Assembly (NCBI GenBank): GCA_016795285.1
Contig: JAEUIC010000027.1
Location: forward strand, 1 to 64,000
Origin: Planctomycetota bacterium
GTDB lineage: Bacteria > Planctomycetota > B15-G4 > SIAN01
Reading direction: 5' to 3'
Length of the DNA stretch: 64,000 nucleotides
Positions within the stretch are counted from its first letter, which is position 1. Each line of letters opens with the position of its first letter. Below the pieces are notes generated by a model. That model saw only the letters and a list, made by a program, of their open reading frames with translations. It was not told the DNA's origin and made no database searches. This document shows, in pieces, positions 36,305 to 44,568 of the stretch. Both the position numbers and the translations under genes were made by a program.

Positions 36305-37699
36305 TCACACCACCATGCGCTTCCACTTGCCGCGGCGGAAGACCACGGCCGCGACCACCGTGAAGAGCGCGAACGACGCGAAGATCGCCCAGAAGACGCC
36401 GGCGGCACCGAGCGCGGTGTGGCGCGCGAGGAACCAGGCGAGCGGCAGCTCGAAGAGCCAGAAGCAGAGCAGGTTGATCCAGGTCGGCGTCCACGGGTCG
36501 CCGGCGCCGTTGAACGACTGCGCCAGCACCATGCCGAAGGCGAAGAAGAGGAAGCCGTAGCTGATGGTGCGCAGGCAATCGACGGCGAAGGCGGCGACGC
36601 TCGCGTCCGCGGTGAAGTGGCCGACGATCCAGTGGGCCGCCAGCACGAAGAAGAGGCCGATCGCGCCGAGGAAGGCGAGGTTGAAGCGGCCGGCGAGCCA
36701 CACCGACTGCTCGGCGCGGCGCGGATCCTTGGCGCCGAGGCTCTGGCCGACCATCGTCGCGGCGGCGCTCGCCATCCCCCACGCCGGCAGCAACCCGAAG
36801 ATGATCACGCGGATGCCGATCGTGTAGCCGGCGACGGCCGCCTCGCCGAAGCTCGCCAGCACGCGCACCAGCCCGATCCAGCTCGACGTCTGCACCAGCG
36901 ACTGCACCATGCCGGTCAGCGAGAAGCGGGTCAGCGCCGCCAGCACGGGCGGGTCGACGCGCAGGTGGCGCCGCTCGACGCGGAAGTGGCCGCCGACGCG
37001 ATGGAGCTGCGACAGCTGGTAGAGCACACCGATGCCGCGGCCGATGTTGGTGGCGATCGCGGCGCCCTCGACGCCGAGTTCCGGGAACGGCCCCCAGCCG
37101 AAGATGAGGCAGGGATCGAGCACGAGGTTGATGCCGTTCGCCAGCAGCAGCACGCGCATCGCGATGGCGGCGTCGCCGGCGCCGCGGAAGATCGCGTTCA
37201 TCACGAAGAGCAGCAGGATGGTCGCGTTGCCGCCGAACATGATGCGCGTGTAGCCGCCGCACGCCGCGACGGTCGCTTCCGACGTGCCCATCGCGGCCAG
37301 CAGCCGCGGCGCGAACCAGCCGCCGAAGAGGCAGAGCGGCGCGGCGATCAGGACCGCCAGCAGCACGCCCTGCACGGCCGCGGTGGCGGCGGCGTCGCGC
37401 TGCTTCTCCCCGATGCGGCGCGCCACCGTCGCGGCGGCCGCCATCGAGACGCCCATCGCCAGCGCGTAGAGGATCGAGAGCATCGACTCGGTGGTGCCGA
37501 CCACCGCCACCGCGTCGCTGCCGAGCTTCGCCACCCAGAAGAGGTCGACGAGCGCGAAGAGCGACTCCATCGACATCTCGATCACCATCGGCACCGACAA
37601 CAGCAGCAGCGCCGGAGCGATCGGCCCCTGCGTCCAGTCGCGCGCCTCGCCCGAGAAGGCGCTGCGCAGCGCGCGCAGCCCTTCGCGCAGGCGGCTCAC
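36305..37699 (-). CDS. MATE family efflux transporter
   Basis: A 464-residue inner-membrane protein with ~12 hydrophobic helices in two homologous halves. MATE signatures are visible: PMVIEMSMESLFALVDLFWV in TM1, AIFRGAGDAAIAMRV and LDPCLIFGWGPFPELGVEGA in the first half, and MVGQSLGAKDPRRAE and QSFNGAGDPWTPTWIN in the second. It should export cationic compounds or drugs using a Na+ or H+ gradient; the substrate is not known. The GTG start (37699) overlaps the stop of the upstream HAD gene by 4 bp (GTGA), so the two are coupled. It has the usual family length and no truncation. Confidence 0.93.
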   Translation of the reverse strand: MSRLREGLRALRSAFSGEARDWTQGPIAPALLLLSVPMVIEMSMESLFALVDLFWVAKLGSDAVAVVGTTESMLSILYALAMGVSMAAAATVARRIGEKQRDAAATAAVQGVLLAVLIAAPLCLFGGWFAPRLLAAMGTSEATVAACGGYTRIMFGGNATILLLFVMNAIFRGAGDAAIAMRVLLLANGINLVLDPCLIFGWGPFPELGVEGAAIATNIGRGIGVLYQLSQLHRVGGHFRVERRHLRVDPPVLAALTRFSLTGMVQSLVQTSSWIGLVRVLASFGEAAVAGYTIGIRVIIFGLLPAWGMASAAATMVGQSLGAKDPRRAEQSVWLAGRFNLAFLGAIGLFFVLAAHWIVGHFTADASVAAFAVDCLRTISYGFLFFAFGMVLAQSFNGAGDPWTPTWINLLCFWLFELPLAWFLARHTALGAAGVFWAIFASFALFTVVAAVVFRRGKWKRMVV

Positions 37700-38421
37700 G
37701 AGCGGCGGCGCAGCGGCGGCCGGCCGTCGCGGGCGGCGAGCAGCCAGTCGATCGCCCCGCGATCGGCGAGCGTGTCGGCCAGCGCGTCGGGTTTCGCCGC
37801 CTCGAGCTCCGCGCGCGCGACCGGGCCGCTCGCCACCGCGAAGGCGTCGAAGCCGTTCGCGCGCGCGGCGGCGATGTCGAGCGTCGTGTCGCCGATCACG
37901 ATGACGCGGCAGGAGCGCAGCGGCATGCGGACCATCTCCGCGCCGCGCTCGGCGGCGATGCGGATCAGCTCGGGCCGCTGCTCGCTGTCGTCGGCGAAGC
38001 CGCCGAACGCGAAGTGGTGCCAGAGGGCGACGTGGTCGAGCTTGCGCTTGGCGCCGGCGCGCAGGTTGCCCGTGCCGAGCCCGGCGACGATCCCCTCCGC
38101 CTTCGCCGCGCGCGCGAGCGCCGCGGTGACGCCGTCGAGCACGCGGTAGCCGCTGGCGCGCTTCAGCTCGTCGTCGAGCCGCGCGAGGTAGCCGTCGAGC
38201 AGCGCCTTGATGGCGGCGTCGTCGGCCGTGACGCCGATCGCCTCGAGGCCGCGGCGCGCGATGGCGCGATCGGTGAGGCCGGCGAGGCTGAAGCCGGCGC
38301 AAGCGTCGGCGCGGCCGTGCAGCTCGCCGAAGGCGCGGTCGAGGGCGCGCCGGCCGGTGCCGGAGCTGGCGACGAGCGTGCCGTCGAGATCGAAGAGGAG
38401 GAGCGTGGGAGGGCGTCGCAT
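37696..38421 (-). CDS. HAD superfamily hydrolase
   Basis: A 241-residue HAD phosphatase of the phosphoglycolate-phosphatase-like subfamily. Motif I is LLLFDLDGTLV, motif II lies in VAGLGTGN, motif III is the Lys in KRKLDHV, and motif IV is VIGDTTLDIAAARANG. A helical cap (about residues 20-85) is present. The start at 38421 (MRRPPTLLLFDLDG) is preferred; an ATG four codons upstream is equally placed and neither has a strong ribosome site. The substrate is unknown. The gene is coupled to the MATE transporter downstream. Its upstream region contains a 26-bp tandem repeat and is shared with the divergent TPR gene. Confidence 0.88.
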   Translation of the reverse strand: MRRPPTLLLFDLDGTLVASSGTGRRALDRAFGELHGRADACAGFSLAGLTDRAIARRGLEAIGVTADDAAIKALLDGYLARLDDELKRASGYRVLDGVTAALARAAKAEGIVAGLGTGNLRAGAKRKLDHVALWHHFAFGGFADDSEQRPELIRIAAERGAEMVRMPLRSCRVIVIGDTTLDIAAARANGFDAFAVASGPVARAELEAAKPDALADTLADRGAIDWLLAARDGRPPLRRRS

Positions 38422-38469
38422 GAGGCGGAGCATCGTAGCGAGCGGCGCCGCGCCAAGCAACGGCAGAGC

Positions 38470-38517
38470 GTGGTGCAACTGCCCCGCCACCTGCCGTGGT
38501 GCAACTGCCCCGCCACC
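38470..38517. repeat. two-copy tandem direct repeat, 26-bp period
   Basis: A 22-bp unit starting GTGGTGCAACTGCCCC and ending GCCACC occurs at 38470-38491 and identically at 38496-38517. It lies in the 183-bp divergent region between the HAD and TPR-lipoprotein genes. Each unit begins GTGG and contains CCAC near its end. It may be a regulatory site pair or a replication slippage product. Confidence 0.6.
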
Positions 38518-38604
38518 GGACGGCGCTACGCTGGCGCGCCGTTTCGGCGGCGACGGTGCGACGCGCCTCGCGCCGATCGTGGCCTCCGGCCGATCTCCTT
38601 CCCC

Positions 38605-39645
38605 ATGCTTCGACGCCTCCTCCTCGCGCTGCTGCTGCCGTGCGCCTGCGATCCGCCGGCGTCGCCCGGAGCCCCGCCGACCGTCGCGCCCTCCGCGGCC
38701 GCCGCGGCTGCGGAAGCCCTCGACGGCGCGCGCGTCCCCGCCACCACGCTGGTGCCGGCGCCCGCCGCCGCCGCCGCCGCGTTGGCGCGCGCTCGCGAGC
38801 TGGTCGCGGTCCACGCGCAGGCCGATCCGCCGCAGGCGCTCGAGCTGCTGACCGCGACCTTCGGCAGCGCGCCGAGCGATCCCGAGGCGGCCTTCCTGCT
38901 GGCCCGCGCCGCCTTCCGCGCCGAGGCGCCCGCGCCCTGCCGCACCGCGCTCGACGCCTACTTCGCCCACGCGCCCGCCGACCGCGCCGACTGGAGCGCC
39001 GAGGCGTGGCTGCTGCGCGGCTGGCTGCTCGAACGGGAGGGGCGCTTCGCCGAGGCGCCGCCGCTCTACGCGCGCGCGCTCGAACTCTCGCCGCGCTACG
39101 CCTTCGCGCTCTTCCGCACCGGCAACGCGCTCTCCGAGTCGGGCGACGACGCCGGCGCGCTGCCCTGGGTCGACCGCGCGCTGGCCGAGCGGCCGGCGCT
39201 GCTCGAGGCGCACTTCCTGCGCGCGCAGTTGCTGCGGCGGCTCGGGCGCGCGGAGGAGGCGGCGCAGGCGGCGCTGCTCCACAAGCTGCTGAACGACACG
39301 CAGGACAACGTCGCGACGACGCGCGAGTCGGTGGTGCAGAAGGTCGCCGCGCTGGAGCAGTTGGAGAAGCTGCTGCCGCGCTGGTTCGAGGGGCGCCTCC
39401 AGCTGACGCAACTGCAGTTGCGCTTCGGGCAGCCGGAGCTGGCGCTCACGCGGCTGAAGGCGCTGGTCGTCGAGCCCGACGCGCCGCGCGATGGATGGCT
39501 CCTGCTGATCGAGCTGCTGCGCAGGAGCAGCAACGACGCGCTGGCGCAACGCGACCTCGCCGCGCTGCTGCGCAAGGCGAAGGGGATCGCGCCCGAGCTG
39601 CGCGCGGAGCTCGAGGAGCTGGCGAGCGAGGGGTTCCCGCGATGA
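38605..39645 (+). CDS. TPR-repeat exported protein (module 1)
   Basis: A 346-residue exported, probably lipid-anchored protein. The N-terminus MLRRLLLALLLPCACDPPAS has a signal and Cys residues, though the lipobox is imperfect. After an Ala/Pro-rich stretch, residues ~55-345 are helical repeats with TPR spacing (AWLLRGWLLEREGRFAEAPP, then ALELSPRYAFALFRTGNAL). The segment HKLLNDTQDN recurs as HRTLNHLYDD in the TPR protein at 41624, so the two are paralogs. It is followed by the ASPIC/UnbV gene with a 4-bp ATGA overlap. It probably forms a periplasmic complex with that product; the role is unknown. Confidence 0.83.
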   Translation: MLRRLLLALLLPCACDPPASPGAPPTVAPSAAAAAAEALDGARVPATTLVPAPAAAAAALARARELVAVHAQADPPQALELLTATFGSAPSDPEAAFLLARAAFRAEAPAPCRTALDAYFAHAPADRADWSAEAWLLRGWLLEREGRFAEAPPLYARALELSPRYAFALFRTGNALSESGDDAGALPWVDRALAERPALLEAHFLRAQLLRRLGRAEEAAQAALLHKLLNDTQDNVATTRESVVQKVAALEQLEKLLPRWFEGRLQLTQLQLRFGQPELALTRLKALVVEPDAPRDGWLLLIELLRRSSNDALAQRDLAALLRKAKGIAPELRAELEELASEGFPR

Positions 39646-41342
39646 GGCGCACCCGAGGAGCGATCGCGCTGGCGGTGCTGCTGCCGCTGGCGAGCTGCGG
39701 GAACGACCCGGTGGCGCCGAGCGGCGGCGCGGGCGGCACTGCTCCGGCCAGCGCGGCCGCCCCCTGCTTCACCGACGTCACGGCGGCGCTCGGCCTCGAC
39801 TTCGTCCACGAGACGGGCGCGAGCGGCCAGCGCCACTTCGTCGAGACCAACGGCTCGGGCGCGGCGTGGCTCGACGTCGATGGCGATCGCCGCTTGGACC
39901 TCTTCCTGGTGCAGGGCGCCGCGCTGCCCGGCTTCACCGCGACGCGGCCGCTCCACGACACGCTCTTCCTGGCGCGCGACGGCCGCTTCGTCGACGTGAC
40001 GCCGGACGCGATGAGGGGCGAGTCGGCGCACGGCATGGCAGCGGCCGCCGCCGATTACGACAACGACGGCGACAGCGACCTCTACGTCACCAACTACGGC
40101 AAGAACGTGCTCTGGCGCAACGACGGCGGCACCTTCACCGACGTCACCGAGGCGGCCGGCGTCGCCGACGGCGACCGCTACCACAGCTCGTGCGCGTGGG
40201 CCGACTTCGACGGCGACGGCGACCTCGACCTCTACGTGGTCGGCTACGTCGACTACCGCGTCGGCGACGGCAAGGTGTGCGGCGACGCGGCGCGCGGCCC
40301 CGAGTGGACCAGCTACTGCCACCCCGACATGTACCAGGGGATCGACGACACGCTGCTCCGCAACGACGGCGACGGCACCTTCACCGACGTCACCGCGACC
40401 TCGGGGCTCGCCGGCAAGAAGGGCAAGGGGCTCGGCGTCGCGGTGGCCGACTACGACGACGACGGCGACCTCGACGTCTTCGTGGCCAACGACGCCGACG
40501 TCAACTTCCTCTGGCGCAACGACGGCGGCCTGCGCTTCACCGACGTCGCCTCGACGCTCGGCGTCGACTTCAACGGCGAGGGGCGCACGCAGTCGTGCAT
40601 GGGCGCCGCGTTCGCCGACGTCGACGGCGACGCCGACCTCGACCTCTTCACCGTCAACTTGAGCAACGAATACAACACGCTCTGGCTGCAGGACGGCGGC
40701 TTCTTCCGCGACAGGAGCTTCGCGAGCGGCCTCGCGGCGCCGTCGATGGCGTGGGTCGGCTTCGGGACGCTCTTCGCCGACTTCGACGGCGACGGCGACC
40801 TCGACGTCGTGGTCGCCAACGGCCACGTGCTCGACAACGCGGAGAAGCTGCTGCCCGGCACCACCTGGCGGCAGCCGGCCCACCTCTACTGGAACGACGG
40901 CAAGGGGCGCTTCACGCTGGCGGGCGCCGAGTCGGCCGGCAGCTACTTCGGCGAGCGCCACGTCGGTCGCGGCGTCGCCGCCGCCGACTACGACGACGAC
41001 GGCGACCTCGACCTCCTCTTCACGCACAACGGTGAAGCGGCCCGGCTGCTCCGCAACGACCGCGGGAACCAACCCGCCTGGATCGGCTTCGAGCTGGTCG
41101 GCCGCCGCTCGCCGCGCCAACCGCTCGGAGCGGAACTGCTCGTGCGCGTCGGCGGTCGGACGCTCCGCCGCATGGTGCGCAGCGGCGAGAGCTACCTCTC
41201 GAGCCACGACCCGCGCGTGCTGGTCGGCCTCGGCGATCTCACGGGGCCGGTCGAGGTGGAGCTGCGCTGGCCGAGCGGCACCCGGCAAACCCTGCATGAA
41301 TTGCAAAGCCGCCGCTACCACCGCATCGAGGAGGCGCCGTGA
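39642..41342 (+). CDS. CRTAC1/ASPIC-UnbV lipoprotein with VCBS/FG-GAP repeats (module 1)
   Basis: A 566-residue lipoprotein (LPLASC lipobox). The mature part is a seven-bladed-type propeller with repeated calcium-binding loops of the form D-x-DGDGDLDL: WADFDGDGDLDLYVV, VADYDDDGDLDVFVAND, FADVDGDADLDLFTV, FADFDGDGDLDVVVANG and AADYDDDGDLDLLFTHN. The C-terminal ~80 residues are an ASPIC/UnbV domain (RRMVRSGESYLSSHDPRVLV, then LRWPSGTRQTL). The CRTAC1 family is widespread in planctomycetes, with surface or adhesion roles proposed but not proven. Its ATG overlaps the TPR gene's stop. The paralogous pair follows at 41624-44541. Confidence 0.92.
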   Translation: MRRTRGAIALAVLLPLASCGNDPVAPSGGAGGTAPASAAAPCFTDVTAALGLDFVHETGASGQRHFVETNGSGAAWLDVDGDRRLDLFLVQGAALPGFTATRPLHDTLFLARDGRFVDVTPDAMRGESAHGMAAAAADYDNDGDSDLYVTNYGKNVLWRNDGGTFTDVTEAAGVADGDRYHSSCAWADFDGDGDLDLYVVGYVDYRVGDGKVCGDAARGPEWTSYCHPDMYQGIDDTLLRNDGDGTFTDVTATSGLAGKKGKGLGVAVADYDDDGDLDVFVANDADVNFLWRNDGGLRFTDVASTLGVDFNGEGRTQSCMGAAFADVDGDADLDLFTVNLSNEYNTLWLQDGGFFRDRSFASGLAAPSMAWVGFGTLFADFDGDGDLDVVVANGHVLDNAEKLLPGTTWRQPAHLYWNDGKGRFTLAGAESAGSYFGERHVGRGVAAADYDDDGDLDLLFTHNGEAARLLRNDRGNQPAWIGFELVGRRSPRQPLGAELLVRVGGRTLRRMVRSGESYLSSHDPRVLVGLGDLTGPVEVELRWPSGTRQTLHELQSRRYHRIEEAP

Positions 41343-41477
41343 CCCGCCCCGGCCGCTGTGCGACTCCGCCGTGCCGACTTCATTGCAACCGACTCTTGGA
41401 CGAAGGGATCGAGTCGGTACCGTCCTTGCTCTGCCTCAGGAGGTCGCCTTCAAAGGACGTGGAGATTCCGCACTTCA

Positions 41478-41627
41478 ATGAGTTGGATCCCGCTGCTCTT
41501 GGCCGCCGTGCTCCTGATCCTGGCAATCGCCTTCGGGTTCCATTGCCTCGTGCTGCACTGCGACCGGACCCGCACGATCGAGCCGGCGCGCGACCCCGAC
41601 AGCGCCACCCGCCGCTCCGCGCACTGA
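41478..41627 (+). CDS. 49-residue single-pass membrane protein
   Basis: A short gene between the two TPR/ASPIC modules. The product has one strong membrane helix (WIPLLLAAVLLILAIAFGFH) and a short polar C-terminus (HCDRTRTIEPARDP...). Nearly every third codon position is G or C in this frame, whereas the competing longer frame over the same bases has many A/T third positions. This argues that the small gene is the real one. Its TGA at 41625-41627 overlaps the first in-frame near-cognate codon (CTG, 41624) of the next gene. No named family was recognised. The 135 bp before it are of lower GC and probably untranslated. Confidence 0.6.
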   Translation: MSWIPLLLAAVLLILAIAFGFHCLVLHCDRTRTIEPARDPDSATRRSAH

Positions 41628-42808
41628 GCCGCGCCGCGCAGCGCCCCCGCGCCGCCGCCCTCGCGCGCGCGCTCGCCGGCGTCCTCCTCTTCGTGGTGGC
41701 CGGGTGTGGAGAGGCGCCCCGTCAGGAGGCAGCCGCCCCCGCGCCCGCACCCGCCGCGGCGCCCGCCTCCGCCCCAGCTCCCGCCCCGTCTCCGGGCAAC
41801 GCCGTACCGCCGCTCGCCGATCGAGCCGCAGCGCAGGCGGCGCTCGAGCGCGGCAAGGCGCTCTACGCCACTGGCGATCTGCCGAAGGCGCGCGCCGCGT
41901 TCGAGGAGGCGACCCGCCTCGACGCCACCTTCGCGCTGGCGTGGAACTGGCTCGGCCGCAGCTCGGTGCTGGCCAGCGCCGGCATGTCCTACTCGCGCGC
42001 GCGCACCGCCTTCGACCGCGCGCTCGCGCTCGATCCGCAGCTGATCGAGGCGCACTGGGGCCTCGGCCTCGCCGCCTACGGGCTGGTCGAGTACGAGGTC
42101 GCCGAGCGCGAACTCGCGGCGTTCCTCGCGGGCGCCGGCGAGACGACCGCGCGCGAGATGCGCGGCGAAGCGGAGCACTTCCTCGGCGTGCTGGCGCGCT
42201 TGCGCGGCGACCCCGACGCGGCGCTCGCCTGCTTCGAGCGCGCCGCGAAGCTCCACCCGCGCTTCCCCGACACGCATTACGAGCGCGGCCTCACGCTCGA
42301 AGCGGCCGGCCGCACGGAGCAGGCGGTGGCCGCCTTCGAGGCGACGCTCGAACTGGAGCGCAACCACCTGCCGAGCTGGTTCCGGCTGGCGCGGCTCTAT
42401 CGCGCGCTCGGCCGCGACGCCGACGCCGTCCGCGCCGAGAAGATCCACCGCACGCTGAACCACCTCTACGACGACACCACCGGCCGCGACCTGCGCGAGC
42501 CGCAGCGCCGCCTCCAGTGGTGGGGCGAACTCTCCGCGCTCGACCCGAAGAACGTGAAGGCGCGCCTCGAGTTCGCGCGCGCGCTGGCGGAGCTGCAACG
42601 CGACGCCGAAGCGCGTCTCGCGGTCGACGACTTGCTGCGGCAGCTGCCGGCCACCAGCGAGGCGCACCTGATGGGGATCGAGCTGGCGTGGCGCGCGGGC
42701 GACCAAGCGGGCGCCGCCGCGCGCGTGAAGGCGTGGCGCGCCGCGGTGCCGAGCGCGACGGCGACCGCGCTGCCGCCCGCCTTGCGCTCGCTCTGGAGCG
42801 AGTCGTGA
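41624..42808 (+). CDS. TPR-repeat lipoprotein (module 2; start uncertain)
   Basis: About 394 residues from the CTG at 41624. A signal peptide with a good lipobox (LLFVVAGCGEA) is followed by a Pro/Ala-rich linker and TPR helices (KALYATGDLPKARAAFEEAT, LDATFALAWNWLGRSS, AHWGLGLAAYGL). The true start is unclear: no ATG, GTG or TTG lies in frame close before the signal peptide. A GTG at 41339 (overlapping the previous stop) would add ~95 residues with poor codon usage. CTG 41624 overlaps the small gene's stop, which suggests coupling. It shares HRTLNHLYDD with HKLLNDTQDN of module 1. The stop overlaps the next gene's GTG. Confidence 0.8.
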   Translation: MSRAAQRPRAAALARALAGVLLFVVAGCGEAPRQEAAAPAPAPAAAPASAPAPAPSPGNAVPPLADRAAAQAALERGKALYATGDLPKARAAFEEATRLDATFALAWNWLGRSSVLASAGMSYSRARTAFDRALALDPQLIEAHWGLGLAAYGLVEYEVAERELAAFLAGAGETTAREMRGEAEHFLGVLARLRGDPDAALACFERAAKLHPRFPDTHYERGLTLEAAGRTEQAVAAFEATLELERNHLPSWFRLARLYRALGRDADAVRAEKIHRTLNHLYDDTTGRDLREPQRRLQWWGELSALDPKNVKARLEFARALAELQRDAEARLAVDDLLRQLPATSEAHLMGIELAWRAGDQAGAAARVKAWRAAVPSATATALPPALRSLWSES

Positions 42809-44541
42809 AGCGCGCGCGACGAAGCGGTGTCGAAGCGGTGCGGCGCGCCACGCTTCCGGGCGCGCTGGCGCTGCTGTCGAGCTGCGGCGACGAGCCGGGC
42901 GGCGCTTCGCCGATCGCGCCGCCGCCCGCCGCAGCGCAGGAGCCGGGCTTCGTCGACGTCACCGAAGCGAGCGGCGTCCGCTTCCACCACGAGAACGGCG
43001 CGAACGGGCAGATGTACTTCCCCGAGACCAACGGCTCGGGCCTCTGCTGCTTCGACTACGACAACGACGGCGACTTGGACCTCTACTTCGTGCAGGGCGG
43101 CTCGCTCGAGGGCAACACCGGCCGGCCGCCCCCCACCTCGCGCCTCTGGCGCAACGACGGAGCGCTCCGCTTCACCGACGTGACCGACGCCGCCGGCTGC
43201 GGCGCGACGCTCTACGGCACCGGCGCGATCGGCGGCGACTACGACGGCGACGGCTGGCGCGACCTCTTCGTCTACGGGCTCGGCCGCAACACGCTCTACC
43301 GCAACCGCGGCGACGGCACCTTCGAGGACGTCACCGCGAAGGCGGGCGTCGGCGATCCGCGCTACGCCGGCGCCGCGCTGTGGGCCGACTTCGATCGCGA
43401 CGGCGACCTCGACCTCTACGTCGGCAACTACGTGAAGTGGTCGCTCGCGCTCCACCGCACCTGCGCACTGCCACCCGCCGAGAAGTCCTACTGCCATCCC
43501 GACGTCTTCGAGGCGGAGCCCGACCTGCTCTACCGCAACGACGGCGACGGCACCTTCACCGACGTCACCTTCGCCGTCGGCGTCACGCGGCGCGACGGCA
43601 AGGCGCTCGGCGCGGTGGCGAGCGACGTCGACGACGACGGCGACTTGGACCTCTTCGTCGCCAACGACTCGACGCCGAACTTCCTCTACCGCAACGACGG
43701 CAAGCCGGGCGAGCTGCGCTTCACCGACGCCTCCGAGTCGAGCTCGATCTCCTACGACCGCGACGGCCGCACGCAGGGGTGCATGGGCTGCGACTTCGCC
43801 GACATCGACGGAGACCTCGACTACGACCTGATCGTCACCAACCTCGCGATGGAGGCGAACGCGCTCTACGTGAACGACGGCGGCGGCCGCTTCGACGAGC
43901 AGGCGCACGCGCGCGGCATCGCCCGCAGCTCGCTGCTCGACTTCGGCTGGGGCACCCGCTTCCTCGACTTCGAGGACGACGGCGACGCCGACCTGCTGGT
44001 GGTGAACGGCCATCTGCACGCCGGAGTGGCCGCCTACGACGCCTCGCAGAGCTACGCGCAGAAGGCGAAGCTGCTGTTGAACGACGGCAAGGGGCGCTTC
44101 ACGGCGGCCGGCCCCGATGCGGGCCCCTTCTTCCAGCAGGCGGTGGTCGGCCGCGGCCTCGTCGCCGGCGATCTGGACGGCGACGGCGACCTCGACCTCG
44201 CCCTCAGCACGAACGGCCACGACGCGCGCATCGTCGAGCGGCGCGGGCGCGGCGCGGGCCAGTGGCTCCGCCTCGCGCTGCAGGGCAGCGGCAAGAACCG
44301 CGACGCGATCGGCGCGCGCGTCGACCTGCGCGCCGGCTCGCTCGCGCAACGGCAGGAGCTGCGCGGCGCGGCCTCCTTCGCGTCGTGGCAGGAGCTGACG
44401 CTCCACTTCGGGCTCGGCAACGCGACGACCGCCGATCCGGTCACCGTGCGCTGGCCCGACGGCACGAAGGAGGAGTTCGGGCCGCTCGCCGCGGGACGCA
44501 CGCACGCGCTCGTGCAGGGGAGCGGCCGCGCCGCGCAGTAG
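42805..44541 (+). CDS. CRTAC1/ASPIC-UnbV lipoprotein with VCBS/FG-GAP repeats (module 2)
   Basis: A 578-residue paralog of the protein at 39642. The GTG start overlaps the preceding stop (GTGA). A lipobox (ALLSSC) follows a basic N-terminus (VKRARRSGVEAVRRATLPGA). Propeller blades carry calcium loops: CFDYDNDGDLDLYFV, GDYDGDGWRDLFVY, WADFDRDGDLDLYVGNY, ASDVDDDGDLDLFVAND, FADIDGDLDYDLIV and AGDLDGDGDLDLALSTNG. The C-terminus is an ASPIC/UnbV domain (RQELRGAASFASWQELTLHF, then VRWPDGTKEEF). The N-terminal motif HENGANGQMYFPETNGSGLC matches module 1 (HETGASGQRHFVETNGSGAA). It converges with the sulfatase gene after 27 bp. Confidence 0.92.
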   Translation: MKRARRSGVEAVRRATLPGALALLSSCGDEPGGASPIAPPPAAAQEPGFVDVTEASGVRFHHENGANGQMYFPETNGSGLCCFDYDNDGDLDLYFVQGGSLEGNTGRPPPTSRLWRNDGALRFTDVTDAAGCGATLYGTGAIGGDYDGDGWRDLFVYGLGRNTLYRNRGDGTFEDVTAKAGVGDPRYAGAALWADFDRDGDLDLYVGNYVKWSLALHRTCALPPAEKSYCHPDVFEAEPDLLYRNDGDGTFTDVTFAVGVTRRDGKALGAVASDVDDDGDLDLFVANDSTPNFLYRNDGKPGELRFTDASESSSISYDRDGRTQGCMGCDFADIDGDLDYDLIVTNLAMEANALYVNDGGGRFDEQAHARGIARSSLLDFGWGTRFLDFEDDGDADLLVVNGHLHAGVAAYDASQSYAQKAKLLLNDGKGRFTAAGPDAGPFFQQAVVGRGLVAGDLDGDGDLDLALSTNGHDARIVERRGRGAGQWLRLALQGSGKNRDAIGARVDLRAGSLAQRQELRGAASFASWQELTLHFGLGNATTADPVTVRWPDGTKEEFGPLAAGRTHALVQGSGRAAQ

Positions 44542-44568
44542 CTCCGGCGACAGCGCCGCCGCGCGCCG

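Noticed and set aside
41339..41623. N-terminal extension of the second TPR lipoprotein from a GTG overlapping the previous stop
   Set aside because: The extension has poor codon bias, would bury the signal peptide ~95 residues in, and overlaps a small ORF with much better codon use.
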